DNA from: JAJKIP01 sp037200685
GTDB lineage: Bacteria; Bacteroidota; Bacteroidia; Chitinophagales; Chitinophagaceae
Assembly: GCA_037200685.1 (NCBI GenBank)
Contig: JBBCIG010000016.1
Span: forward strand, 620,001 to 684,000
Reading direction: 5' to 3'
Length of the DNA stretch: 64,000 nucleotides
The notes under the pieces were generated by a model. The model did not search any database and was not told where the DNA came from. It worked only from the letters and a program-made list of their open reading frames with translations. This document shows positions 43,325-51,558 of the stretch, piece after piece (position 1 is the first letter of the stretch; each line of letters opens with the position of its first letter). A program made the translations under genes and the position numbers.

Positions 43325-45439
43325 TTAAGATATTTTGCTCCACGCTACTTTATCTTTTTGCTGAAGCAGGAAATTTTTTAGCTGCAAATTTTCTGCCGAA
43401 ACAATTTCAGGGTCTTTTTCCAACAGCGATGAGACCAATGACCTTATCACTTCTAACAACGACCTGTCCCTGACGATATTCGCCAATTTAAAATTCAACA
43501 CACCGCTTTGTCTTGTGCCTTCTATATCGCCGGGCCCGCGCAATTCAAGATCTTTCTCCGCTATTTCAAAACCATTACTCGTCGTCGTCATTATCCGGAT
43601 GCGTTCGCGGGCATCATTACCTAATTTTGAGCCGGATAAAAGTATACAATAGCTTTTTTCCGAACCACGTCCCACTCTTCCCCTCAATTGATGAAGCTGG
43701 GAAAGCCCGAATTTCTCCGTGCTTTCAATCACCATTAATGTCGCATTCGGCACATTCACTCCCACTTCTATAACGGTGGTGGAGACCAATATATTTGTAT
43801 CCCCTTCAACAAACCGCTGCATGTTTTGTTCTTTTTGCGCTGAGGGTTGCTTACCATGCACCATGCTTATCCAATATTTCGGTTCGGGAAAATATCCCTT
43901 TACCACTTCGTACCCTTTCATCAGGTTTTCATAATCCAGCGTCACACTTTCTTCAATTAAAGGGAAAATAATATAAGCCTGTCTTCCTTTATCAATCTCC
44001 GCCCGCAAAAACTGCATCACCCTTGCCCGTTGTGTTTCATAACGGTGAACCGTAGTGATTGGCTGCCTTCCCGGCGGCAATTCATCAATCACGCTGTAAT
44101 CAAGATCTCCATATGCCGTCATCGCCAATGTTCGTGGAATAGGTGTCGCTGTCATCACCAGCACATGCGGTGGGACTTCGGCTTTTTCCCAAAGTTTAGC
44201 CCGCTGCGCCACACCAAAGCGGTGCTGTTCATCAATGATCACAATACCGAGGTTTTGAAACTGCACCACATCTTCAATTACGGCGTGTGTGCCTACGAGG
44301 ATTTTTAAAACGCCTTCTTTTAAAAGGTTTAACGTTTTTTTTCTTTCCGCTGTTTTTGTAGACCCGGTAAGCAATTGCACGGGAACAGGGAGGTCCTTTA
44401 ATAAATCTGTTATAGTAGTAAAGTGCTGCCTCGCTAATATTTCCGTTGGCGCCATCAGGCAGGCCTGGTAACCGTTATCCGCCGCCAAAAGCATAATCAA
44501 CAGCGCCACGATGGTTTTGCCACTGCCTACATCTCCCTGCAATAAACGGTTCATTTGTTTTCCTGTCGCCGTATCCGTTCTTATTTCTTTGATAACTCTT
44601 TTTTGAGCATTCGTTAATTCAAAAGGAAGGTATTTTTTATAAAATGTATTAAATAACTCTCCTACTTTATCAAATACCACTCCTTTCGAGAAACGATGAC
44701 GGTTGGAACGAAGCAAATTCATCCGCAATTGCGCCATAAATAATTCTTCAAATTTCAATCGCTTTACAGCTTCTTCAAAAGATTGAACTGATGAGGGGAA
44801 ATGAATTTGCTGGTAGGCTTTAAAGCGGTCAACTAATCTTAAATTATTTAAAATATCAGTTGGCAAATTTTCCGGTATCTCTTTTTCACGAAGCTGCGCC
44901 ATTAACCCCTGTGTGAGTTTTCCAATCTGTCTTCCGCCCAGCCCTCTTGCTTTTAATTTTTCAGTAGTAGGATAAATGGGCTCCAAAAAACTTTTTCCAT
45001 CTTGCTTTTCAGGTGTCCATAACTCGATCTCGGGATGCACCATTTGCGGCGAACTTTGAAAAAAGCTGGCCCTGCCATATATTAAATAAGATTGGCCGGG
45101 GATTAGCATCTTTTGTATCCACGTTACTCCCTGGAACCATACCAATTCGAGAAAACCTGTTTTATCTTTTACCTGCGCTACTAATCTTTTTGCAGCTTTG
45201 TGGCCGACGACTTCCATATTGAGCAACGTGCCCGCTATTTGTATATACTCTGTTTGAGGAGTAATATCACTGATCAAATTCACTTTTGTTTTATCTACAT
45301 GCCGGTAAGGAAAAAGCTCCAGCAAGTCCCGGAAAGTAAAAATGCTCAATTCCTTTTTCAACAGTTCAGCCCGCTGGGGGCCAACTCCTTTTAAGTACTC
45401 AACCGGGCTATCTAGTATGGAAGGCGATGATGGAATAAT
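43325..45439 (-). CDS. recG: ATP-dependent DNA helicase RecG, probable ATT start
   Basis: Remodels stalled replication forks and Holliday junctions. Seen: a wedge/OB domain in the N-terminal third, Walker A RLLQGDVGSGKTIVALL, the DEQH box IVIIDEQHRFGVAQ, MTATPIPRTLAMTAYGDLD and the C-terminal motif QLRGRVGRGSEKSYCILLS. The family N-terminus SPVEYLKGVGPQRAELLKK is encoded upstream of the first conventional start (TTG at 45361), in frame, with no ATG, GTG or TTG before the stop at 45446. The ATT codons at 45439 and 45436 are the only reasonable starts and give about 704 residues. A TATTTTTG box at 45452-45459 leaves almost no leader. Confidence 0.88.
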   Translation of the reverse strand: MIPSSPSILDSPVEYLKGVGPQRAELLKKELSIFTFRDLLELFPYRHVDKTKVNLISDITPQTEYIQIAGTLLNMEVVGHKAAKRLVAQVKDKTGFLELVWFQGVTWIQKMLIPGQSYLIYGRASFFQSSPQMVHPEIELWTPEKQDGKSFLEPIYPTTEKLKARGLGGRQIGKLTQGLMAQLREKEIPENLPTDILNNLRLVDRFKAYQQIHFPSSVQSFEEAVKRLKFEELFMAQLRMNLLRSNRHRFSKGVVFDKVGELFNTFYKKYLPFELTNAQKRVIKEIRTDTATGKQMNRLLQGDVGSGKTIVALLIMLLAADNGYQACLMAPTEILARQHFTTITDLLKDLPVPVQLLTGSTKTAERKKTLNLLKEGVLKILVGTHAVIEDVVQFQNLGIVIIDEQHRFGVAQRAKLWEKAEVPPHVLVMTATPIPRTLAMTAYGDLDYSVIDELPPGRQPITTVHRYETQRARVMQFLRAEIDKGRQAYIIFPLIEESVTLDYENLMKGYEVVKGYFPEPKYWISMVHGKQPSAQKEQNMQRFVEGDTNILVSTTVIEVGVNVPNATLMVIESTEKFGLSQLHQLRGRVGRGSEKSYCILLSGSKLGNDARERIRIMTTTSNGFEIAEKDLELRGPGDIEGTRQSGVLNFKLANIVRDRSLLEVIRSLVSSLLEKDPEIVSAENLQLKNFLLQQKDKVAWSKIS

Positions 45440-45451
45440 AAATATTTAGGA

Positions 45452-45459
45452 CAAAAATA
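45452..45459 (-). promoter_or_regulatory. Promoter -7 box TATTTTTG for recG
   Basis: The reverse-strand octamer fits TAnnTTTG and lies 12 bases before the first candidate ATT start, so transcription would begin just before the coding frame. Confidence 0.45.
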
Positions 45460-45582
45460 GTTACAAAGCATGCTGTTAAATAAACATTCACTACTACACA
45501 ATAAAAATTAATTGTATTTCCTTAAAATCCGTTTTACTTTAGCATTCCCTCAGCCTTTATCCAGGAAAAACCAGGCAACCTA

Positions 45583-46698
45583 ATGAAGAACTTTATCCCC
45601 TATTTGCAGATTGAACTGCAGTTTCACGACTACAAGTTTGCTTTCTTTTGTTTCATTACTGCATTTATTGCGACGCTTTTCATGATCCCACCCATCATAA
45701 GTCTCACCAGGCGTTATAAATTATATGATAAACCGAATGCGAGGAAAGAACATAGTTCTCCTGTCCCCACCATGGGAGGTATTGCAATTGCAGGGGGAAT
45801 GACACTTGCATTATTATTATGGTTTCCTTTTACTGCAGACCCACAACAAGTATGTTTTTTCTTTTCCGTAACAATCTTTTTGGGATTGGGCATCATGGAC
45901 GACCTGAAAGACCTTTCCGCCCGATACAAATTAATGATACAAATAGCACTGGCTGCACTTATCGCACTGTCTGGCATACGCATTACTTCTTTTGATGGAC
46001 TTTTTGGAATAAATGAAATATCTATTTTTTCGCAATATGCTCTTACCATAGTAGCGATTGTTGGTATTACAAATGCTTTCAACCTCATTGATGGTATCGA
46101 TGGTCTTGCCGGCGGGTTAGGATTTATGAGTCTTGTTACACTCGGCCTCTTCCTTACGTTGAGCGGTGATACTACTTATGCATTAGTAGCTTTTGCACTC
46201 GCCGGAGGTGTTTTAGCTTTTCTCTATTTTAATTTTAACCCCGCAAAAATATTTATGGGCGATACTGGTTCTCTGGTTTTAGGGTTCGTCATCGCCGTCC
46301 TTTGTATCCGGTTATTACAGATAAATGTACAGTCAGTTAAACCTGTACTGCCTCATGCGCCAGTATTTATTCTCGGTATCGTACTGATACCTGTATTTGA
46401 TGCGCTTCGTGTTTTTGCCTTTCGTATCTGGAAGGGCAAATCGCCTTTCACCGCAGACAAAACACATATCCATCACCTGCTGACAAGCAATGGGTTCAGC
46501 CATGTATTCGCAGTAAGGGTAATTTGCTTTTTACATGCGCTTATTCTTTTAGAAGTCTATTTACTCCGTGGAATGAAACCAGAATTTATGCTACTCGGTC
46601 TTGCCGTCTTCATGATACTAGCAACTGTCACTCTTCGGTTCAGTAAAATATTTTTCAGCAAGCCTAACCTTGATAATAGCTATACTATCCAGGATTAA
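45583..46698 (+). CDS. Undecaprenyl-phosphate sugar-1-phosphate transferase (WecA/TagO/MraY superfamily)
   Basis: Inner-membrane enzyme that loads a sugar phosphate onto undecaprenyl phosphate to start a surface glycan. The 371 residues have about ten membrane helices. Family motifs: KPNARKEHSSPVPTMGGIAI near 48-67, the Mg-binding GIMDDLKDLSARYKL near 104, NAFNLIDGIDGLAGG near 166, FMGDTGSLVLGF near 225, and the late HIHHLL near 295, which fits WecA/TagO rather than MraY. It stands alone, so the glycan (O-antigen-like or exopolysaccharide) is not known. Confidence 0.9.
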   Translation: MKNFIPYLQIELQFHDYKFAFFCFITAFIATLFMIPPIISLTRRYKLYDKPNARKEHSSPVPTMGGIAIAGGMTLALLLWFPFTADPQQVCFFFSVTIFLGLGIMDDLKDLSARYKLMIQIALAALIALSGIRITSFDGLFGINEISIFSQYALTIVAIVGITNAFNLIDGIDGLAGGLGFMSLVTLGLFLTLSGDTTYALVAFALAGGVLAFLYFNFNPAKIFMGDTGSLVLGFVIAVLCIRLLQINVQSVKPVLPHAPVFILGIVLIPVFDALRVFAFRIWKGKSPFTADKTHIHHLLTSNGFSHVFAVRVICFLHALILLEVYLLRGMKPEFMLLGLAVFMILATVTLRFSKIFFSKPNLDNSYTIQD

Positions 46699-46721
46699 TG
46701 CAACATTTGTTTATTCGCTAC

Positions 46722-46835
46722 TTACTTTAATTCAGGTGTTACCAAAGAAAATTTTGGCACTGCTATCACCAAATCATTTCCTTCCTTTGATAGTGATATT
46801 AAGATCGCAAATAAAATGAAGTGATTCTGTTTCAT
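46722..46835 (-). CDS. Short 37-residue frame, possible gene remnant
   Basis: Reads MKQNHFILFAILISLSKEGN, then a run like IAVPKFSLVTPELK. The start looks like a signal peptide without a proper cut site and the rest like the opening of a secreted enzyme. It lies 74 bases downstream of the GH88 remnant on the same strand, so it may be the leftover 5' end of a further gene of the polysaccharide locus. Weak evidence only. Confidence 0.25.
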   Translation of the reverse strand: MKQNHFILFAILISLSKEGNDLVIAVPKFSLVTPELK

Positions 46836-46909
46836 TTTTTCAATCTTTATAATTCGTCAAAAATTTTGAAAACCACCCAAGAAATAAAAAGAATAACTTC
46901 AGCAGCTAT

Positions 46910-47077
46910 TTATTTCTCGTTTAAATTTTTATACCGGCGCATCGCTTCGATAAAATAATAATCGCCGTAAGTAAGCGGAACATCGATTTCTGTTTTGTTC
47001 GGCATGTGCCCGACTCCATGCTTTAAAATAAATCCACCATTCGTTTTCGGCATAGCGAAATATCGATCAGACGATAA
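46910..47077 (-). pseudogene. C-terminal fragment of the GH88 gene (third frame)
   Basis: Reads LSSDRYFAMPKTNGGFILKH, then VGHMPNKTEIDVPLTYGDYY and FIEAMRRYKNLNEK. This is a proper GH88 C-terminus (H-x-VG-x-P, then the D-x-P-L-x-Y-(G/A)-DYYF-x-E-A-L pattern). It follows the middle frame after a one-base shift near 47076 where TTTA appears as TTA. Confidence 0.75.
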
Positions 47078-47370
47078 GTTTCCAATAATTTTTTCAGCAC
47101 ACTAAAATAATTGCCGGCATCTGTTTTATTCACATAATTACCCAATTCTAGTAAAGCTGATGCGATAATGGCGGCGGCAGAAGCATCACGTAATGCATCG
47201 GGAATGCCAGGTGCATTAAAATCCCAATAAGGAATTTTATCTGCAGGAAGATTGGGGTGATTCAATAAAAATTTTGCAATATGGTCCGCCTGTTCTAAAT
47301 ATTTTTTGTCTTTTGTTTCACGGTACATCACAGTAAAGCCATACAAGCCCCAGCCTGTCCTCTCGCCCAT
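47023..47370 (-). CDS. Middle fragment of the GH88 gene (second frame)
   Basis: From about GWGLYGFTVMYRETKDKKYL through PYWDFNAPGIPDALRDASAA to NYFSVLKKLLET this is normal GH88 sequence; the last 16 residues are out of frame. The first residues overlap the upstream fragment. One missing T at about 47352 (expected GCT TGG GGC, seen GCT GGG GCT) explains the break. Confidence 0.7.
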   Translation of the reverse strand: MGERTGWGLYGFTVMYRETKDKKYLEQADHIAKFLLNHPNLPADKIPYWDFNAPGIPDALRDASAAAIIASALLELGNYVNKTDAGNYFSVLKKLLETYRLIDISLCRKRMVDLF

Positions 47371-48128
47371 GCCGACGCATCGGCGGCTCCCTGCGCTGTT
47401 CTTTTTTCGAGGATAGCTCCTGTTTCGGAATTATAATTTATTACATGATAAGAACTATAGTCCGGACGAAAATGATTTTTGATCGTATTATCAGCATGCG
47501 TCACCGCTATTTTATAAAAAGAAGAATCGCCGCTAACTTTTGTGGCCCAGAATAATAATTCCAGGTTCATCATGTTATCAATGATCACTAAAAATTCGGA
47601 AGGTTTGGAATCCCATGATTTGATACAACCCACTTTCGGGTTGAACCTTGTGCTGAGTGTCCTGGCGCTGTTCAGTAAAATCTCTTTGTATTCCGGTTTG
47701 GGTCCTATTGCATTCACATTTCCAAAACTGCAATACATCATAAAGCCAAGATCGTGGGTGGTTTTATTATACTGTTCTTTTTTCAGCACCTGCATAATGC
47801 GAAGCGCTTCATTATATAAATTCTCATTTTTTGTTTCTTCATATAAATAAAGTAAAGAGCCGGGATAAAAACCACTGCACCACCAGGCGGAATTACTTGT
47901 CTCCAGGCTATCTGTTTTCGCATAATATGTTTTGGGGAAACGATCCGCCAGCAATCTTTTCATCATATAGCCGTATTGCTCATCCGCCAGCTTAAAATTC
48001 TTACCAATAGTTGTTAATAAATCATTATCCCGTTTATAACCAACATTTTTTTGAAAAGTACAGGAAAAAAGAACAACCGGTAAAAAAGCTAAGTAAATCC
48101 GAAATAATAATTTTTTAGATTTCTGCAT
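47328..48128 (-). CDS. GH88 unsaturated uronyl hydrolase, N-terminal fragment (gene broken by two frameshifts)
   Basis: The whole gene spans 46910-48128. GH88 enzymes remove the unsaturated uronic acid left at the non-reducing end after polysaccharide lyases act. Here a lipoprotein signal (FLPVVLFSC, Cys about 23) precedes WWCSGFYPGSLLYLYEETKN and the catalytic Asp sites of the family, HDLGFMMY near residue 125 and IIDNMMNLELLFWA near 182. The frame stops early at about 47328 after ARGQAGACMALL. All three pieces together would give about 403 residues, the normal length. Last gene of the leftward locus. Confidence 0.85.
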   Translation of the reverse strand: MQKSKKLLFRIYLAFLPVVLFSCTFQKNVGYKRDNDLLTTIGKNFKLADEQYGYMMKRLLADRFPKTYYAKTDSLETSNSAWWCSGFYPGSLLYLYEETKNENLYNEALRIMQVLKKEQYNKTTHDLGFMMYCSFGNVNAIGPKPEYKEILLNSARTLSTRFNPKVGCIKSWDSKPSEFLVIIDNMMNLELLFWATKVSGDSSFYKIAVTHADNTIKNHFRPDYSSYHVINYNSETGAILEKRTAQGAADASAWARGQAGACMALL

Positions 48129-48192
48129 TTGAAGCCTGTTTTAAATCTTAGTAATTGATGTTGTGCAATCTTTATTACTTAGCAGCAATTTG

Positions 48193-49473
48193 TTATTTTT
48201 TATTCGCAACGTTTTTTAATGCAATCATTGTTAATATAGCTGAAATGAAAAGAGAGCCAGCCATAAAAATATAAGCCGCTCCCAAACCCGATATGTTAAT
48301 ATTAAAAATATTGATTGAAGTACGTGCCTTTAAATCACCCACTAAAAATGAACCAGCAAATGATCCCAATGCCCCAAAACTATTGATAAGTGCAATTGCA
48401 CCGGCTGTAACATTAGAAGGTAAAATTTCCGTAATAGCTGCGAAGAACGCACCGTATGGTGCATACATAGCAGCTCCGGCAATAACAAGCAATACAAATG
48501 AAATCCAGAAATGATCAGCACCGATAAGATAAGAACAATAAAAAGCAATGGCGCCAATTAAGAGAAAAGGCCAGATAAATATTTTCCTGTTTAATGTTTT
48601 ATCCGAAAAATAAGAGGCGGATATCATTCCAATAATAGCAAATACATATGGAACAGCAGACAACCACCCTGTTGTTACAATATCCATATCCGGAGCAATT
48701 TTAATAATAGAAGGAAGCCACATTACAAATCCATAGACACCAATACTCCACAATGCATATTGAAGACATAATAATATCACCACTTTTGATTTAAAGGCGG
48801 CTATATAATTCTTTACCGGCTTAATGCCTTGTTGCTCTTTTTGTATTTGTTCTTCCAGCGCATTTTTCTCGTCCTGGGTTAACCATTTTGCTTTTGCAGG
48901 CTTATCATCGACGATCATCCACCATATAAAAGCCCAAATAATAGCAGGTGCGCCTTCCCAAATGAACATCCACCTCCATCCCACGGCATGGATTAAATAT
49001 CCGGACAAAATAGACATCCAGAGAATAGTAGCAGGGTTGCCAAGAATTAAAAAAGTATTTGCCTGTGAACGCTCTGATTTGGTAAACCAGCGGCTTAATA
49101 AAATCAGCATAGCCGGCATCACAGCGCTTTCAACAACGCCAAGCATAAAACGAATAACAATCAGCAGGTTCACATTACTGACCATACCCGTGGCCATAGC
49201 CAATGCGCCCCATAATATTAATGACCAGAAGATTAATTTTTTTGCGCTTTTATTGGCGGCATAATGAGCGCCGGGAATTTGAAAAAAGAAGTACCCAAGA
49301 AAAAATAGCGAGCCCAGCCATGAAGACATGGTTGGAGTGATATTCAAATCATGTGTCATTTCTCCTGCCGCAGCAAATCCGTAATTGGCACGATCAAGAT
49401 AAGCGAGACTATAAGTAATAAAAGCTACGGGGATCAAGCGGTACCAGCGAGAGGGAGCAATCAATTTATTCAT
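48193..49473 (-). CDS. MFS transporter, anion:cation symporter type (hexuronate-like)
   Basis: Inner-membrane transporter of 426 residues with 12 helices. The start MNKLIAPSRWYRLIPVAFIT is used; a six-residue extension is not supported. Seen: YLDRANYGFAAAGEM after helix 1 (the D-R-x-N form typical of ACS-family members such as ExuT and GudP), SWLGSLFFLGYFFFQIPGAH, and RFMLGVVESAVMPAMLILLS. ACS members import hexuronates, hexarates or phthalate. Next to GH88 and GH43, uptake of a uronic acid or small sugar acid is likely but inferred. Confidence 0.88.
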   Translation of the reverse strand: MNKLIAPSRWYRLIPVAFITYSLAYLDRANYGFAAAGEMTHDLNITPTMSSWLGSLFFLGYFFFQIPGAHYAANKSAKKLIFWSLILWGALAMATGMVSNVNLLIVIRFMLGVVESAVMPAMLILLSRWFTKSERSQANTFLILGNPATILWMSILSGYLIHAVGWRWMFIWEGAPAIIWAFIWWMIVDDKPAKAKWLTQDEKNALEEQIQKEQQGIKPVKNYIAAFKSKVVILLCLQYALWSIGVYGFVMWLPSIIKIAPDMDIVTTGWLSAVPYVFAIIGMISASYFSDKTLNRKIFIWPFLLIGAIAFYCSYLIGADHFWISFVLLVIAGAAMYAPYGAFFAAITEILPSNVTAGAIALINSFGALGSFAGSFLVGDLKARTSINIFNINISGLGAAYIFMAGSLFISAILTMIALKNVANKK

Positions 49474-49600
49474 TCTTGATGGATGTAGCATTAGGGATAC
49501 AACCTCTCAAAAATATTATTTCCTTAACCCTCGCCCAACTTTATTTCATTTGCTTTCAGCTTTTCGAAATAAACTGTTTTTATGTAAAAAATTATTGTAA

Positions 49601-50653
49601 TTATTTTTTTAATACCGGCCAACCCTCTTCCCATTTTAATTCATCAATTATTAGTTTTGACCTTCCCCTGTCTTTCGCATCATATCCATGATAAATGATA
49701 TAATCTTTTCCATCAAATGTGTAAGCTGAATTATGCCCGGCCCCAAACCATTCCTTATTATCTCCCTGTACGACCAACGTACCGCCATTCTCTGCTAATG
49801 AAACTCCGTTTTTATCAAGATAAGGGCCCATTACTTTTTCACTTCTTCCCACCACTACTTTATAATCGCTTCTCTCTCCCCGGCAGCAATAATCCCAGGA
49901 AACAAACAAGTAATAATATTTATCTTTTTTAAAAATAAAAGGGCCTTCTATCGCTGCATTACCAGCTGATGAATCCGGCGTACCGAAATTTCTTGGTCTT
50001 TTAGCGATGGTAAACCATTGCTCAGGCTGGGCGACAGATGCGAGGTCATTGTTTAATTTCACCAGTTTCATTCCTTCCCAAAAAGAACCGAATGCGAGCC
50101 AGGGAATATCATTTTCGTCCATGATAAGATTAGCATCAATAGCATTCCACAGATCTCTGCCCGGCACTGATTGAATTACTTTACCCATATCTTCCCATTT
50201 ATAATCCGCGGAAGCGCTATCCAACGTTTTATTTACGACCAGCCCGATGCAAGATGTATTTTTACCAAAAGCAGATACGGCATAGTACAAATAATATTTA
50301 CCATTGTGAAAACTAATATCCGGCGCCCACATACTGCCTCCCCTGAAATTCGGAAGGGCTTTGGTCACCCAATCCGGTGTTTTATCAAAAACCTGTTTTT
50401 CCTTTCGCCAGTTCTTCATGTCTTTAGATGAATACTGCTGGATACCATTACCTGTAATAAAAAGATAGTAGGTATCTTTTTGTTTTATCATTACAGGATC
50501 ATGAGCGCCTGTTTCCCTCGTTGGTGTAATTGTTCCTACAGGTGGAGGCGGTATTCTTCGTCTTGTAGTGTCCCTTCTCGTAGTATCAGTGGGCTGCTGC
50601 GCCAGCGAAGTGATGGTATAAAATAATATCACTGAACAAAATAGTTTTTTCAT
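49601..50653 (-). CDS. GH43 arabinan endo-1,5-alpha-L-arabinosidase-like enzyme
   Basis: Five-bladed beta-propeller glycosidase, exported (MKKLFCSVILFYTITSLAQQ; the 23-residue upstream extension is not used). A Thr/Arg/Pro-rich linker (DTTRRDTTRRRIPPPP) follows. The GH43 catalytic set is visible: base Asp in GAHDPVMIK near residue 48, Asp in NAIDANLIMDEN near 171, and acid Glu in AIEGPFIFKK near 234. GGSMWAPDISFHNGKYYLYY and WFGAGHNSAYTF are typical of the endo-arabinanase subfamilies. The 350 residues are normal. The hairpin at 50717 separates it from the DUF3823-SusD-SusC group. Confidence 0.9.
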   Translation of the reverse strand: MKKLFCSVILFYTITSLAQQPTDTTRRDTTRRRIPPPPVGTITPTRETGAHDPVMIKQKDTYYLFITGNGIQQYSSKDMKNWRKEKQVFDKTPDWVTKALPNFRGGSMWAPDISFHNGKYYLYYAVSAFGKNTSCIGLVVNKTLDSASADYKWEDMGKVIQSVPGRDLWNAIDANLIMDENDIPWLAFGSFWEGMKLVKLNNDLASVAQPEQWFTIAKRPRNFGTPDSSAGNAAIEGPFIFKKDKYYYLFVSWDYCCRGERSDYKVVVGRSEKVMGPYLDKNGVSLAENGGTLVVQGDNKEWFGAGHNSAYTFDGKDYIIYHGYDAKDRGRSKLIIDELKWEEGWPVLKK

Positions 50654-50716
50654 GCACTGCATTTGTAAGTATAAAATCGAATTGATGAACAGCGGCCACA
50701 TTATCCGATGTCTATA

Positions 50717-50738
50717 GCCCACGATTGAAATCGCGGGC
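50717..50738. promoter_or_regulatory. Intra-locus hairpin between DUF3823 and GH43 genes
   Basis: Arms GCCCACGATT and AATCGCGGGC pair with one mismatch around GA. No T-run follows on either strand, so it looks like a stabilising or processing hairpin in the operon RNA rather than a terminator. Confidence 0.5.
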
Positions 50739-50796
50739 CATAAAACATTCGGTTATTTACCTAGACCTAACTGCTATATAATGTGACATAGTTTTA

Positions 50797-51540
50797 TCAT
50801 TTCAACGCCACTTCTTTCACCTGTGTGTAATATCGCTGGGTAACTCCTGTTGTTCTAACTCCAACTCTTACAAAACCATATCCTTTTAGAAGTGCCTGGC
50901 TTAGCTGGCGTCTTAACTCAGCATTAGCGGTGCCCGGGTACCTGTCGGGATTTAATAAAATCTTAATGGTTGTTGGAGCAGTAAGATAAGTTCCCGCAGG
51001 AGCAATATCATTTGTGGCTGCGGGAATAGGAATTTGATTGGTTTGTGCATCTACAAAGTTTGTCAATGCGATATGGAAAGAAACCTTGTCAGCATTTTTT
51101 GTTGCATCTAACCTGTTTACACTAAATACGGCGGTGATTGATGTATCTGAAGCTTTGTAAGTATAAGTTTCACCCGCTGTGGTAAAGAAAGGCATTACCG
51201 GTACTTCCACTGTTGCCGATCCTTTTAAATTAACAACAATTGTATCAGTAGCATTTGCCCATGGCGCCCCGCTTAACCGTACTAATTTATATTGACCGTC
51301 ATATAATTTTGATGAGAAGGTACCATCCTGGTCAATGTAGACAGCTATCTTTTGGAATAATTGATAGCCGGATTGCCATATTTCCAGTTGCGTGCCATTT
51401 GATGCGACACCAACAGGTGTCTTTGTACCAGTAACAACAACCACGCCGGTCAATGTTGATTTCGGCGGTTCTTTGTTATCTTTTTTACATCCTCCTAATA
51501 CAGAGAGTATCAGCACCAGGATTAATAATTCTTTTTTCAT
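50797..51540 (-). CDS. DUF3823-type lipoprotein of the SusCD locus
   Basis: A 247-residue surface lipoprotein (LVLILSVLGGCKKDN, Cys 18). It has an N-terminal beta-sandwich domain (LTGVVVVTGTKTPV, GTFSSKLYDGQYKLVRLSGA) and a C-terminal one, ending in a basic-aromatic VGVRTTGVTQRYYTQVKEV. Genes of this type sit directly after susD in Bacteroidota polysaccharide loci and probably encode surface glycan-binding proteins. Here it follows SusD after 18 bases. Confidence 0.85.
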   Translation of the reverse strand: MKKELLILVLILSVLGGCKKDNKEPPKSTLTGVVVVTGTKTPVGVASNGTQLEIWQSGYQLFQKIAVYIDQDGTFSSKLYDGQYKLVRLSGAPWANATDTIVVNLKGSATVEVPVMPFFTTAGETYTYKASDTSITAVFSVNRLDATKNADKVSFHIALTNFVDAQTNQIPIPAATNDIAPAGTYLTAPTTIKILLNPDRYPGTANAELRRQLSQALLKGYGFVRVGVRTTGVTQRYYTQVKEVALK

Positions 51541-51558
51541 ATCGAAGATTTAAAAAAT

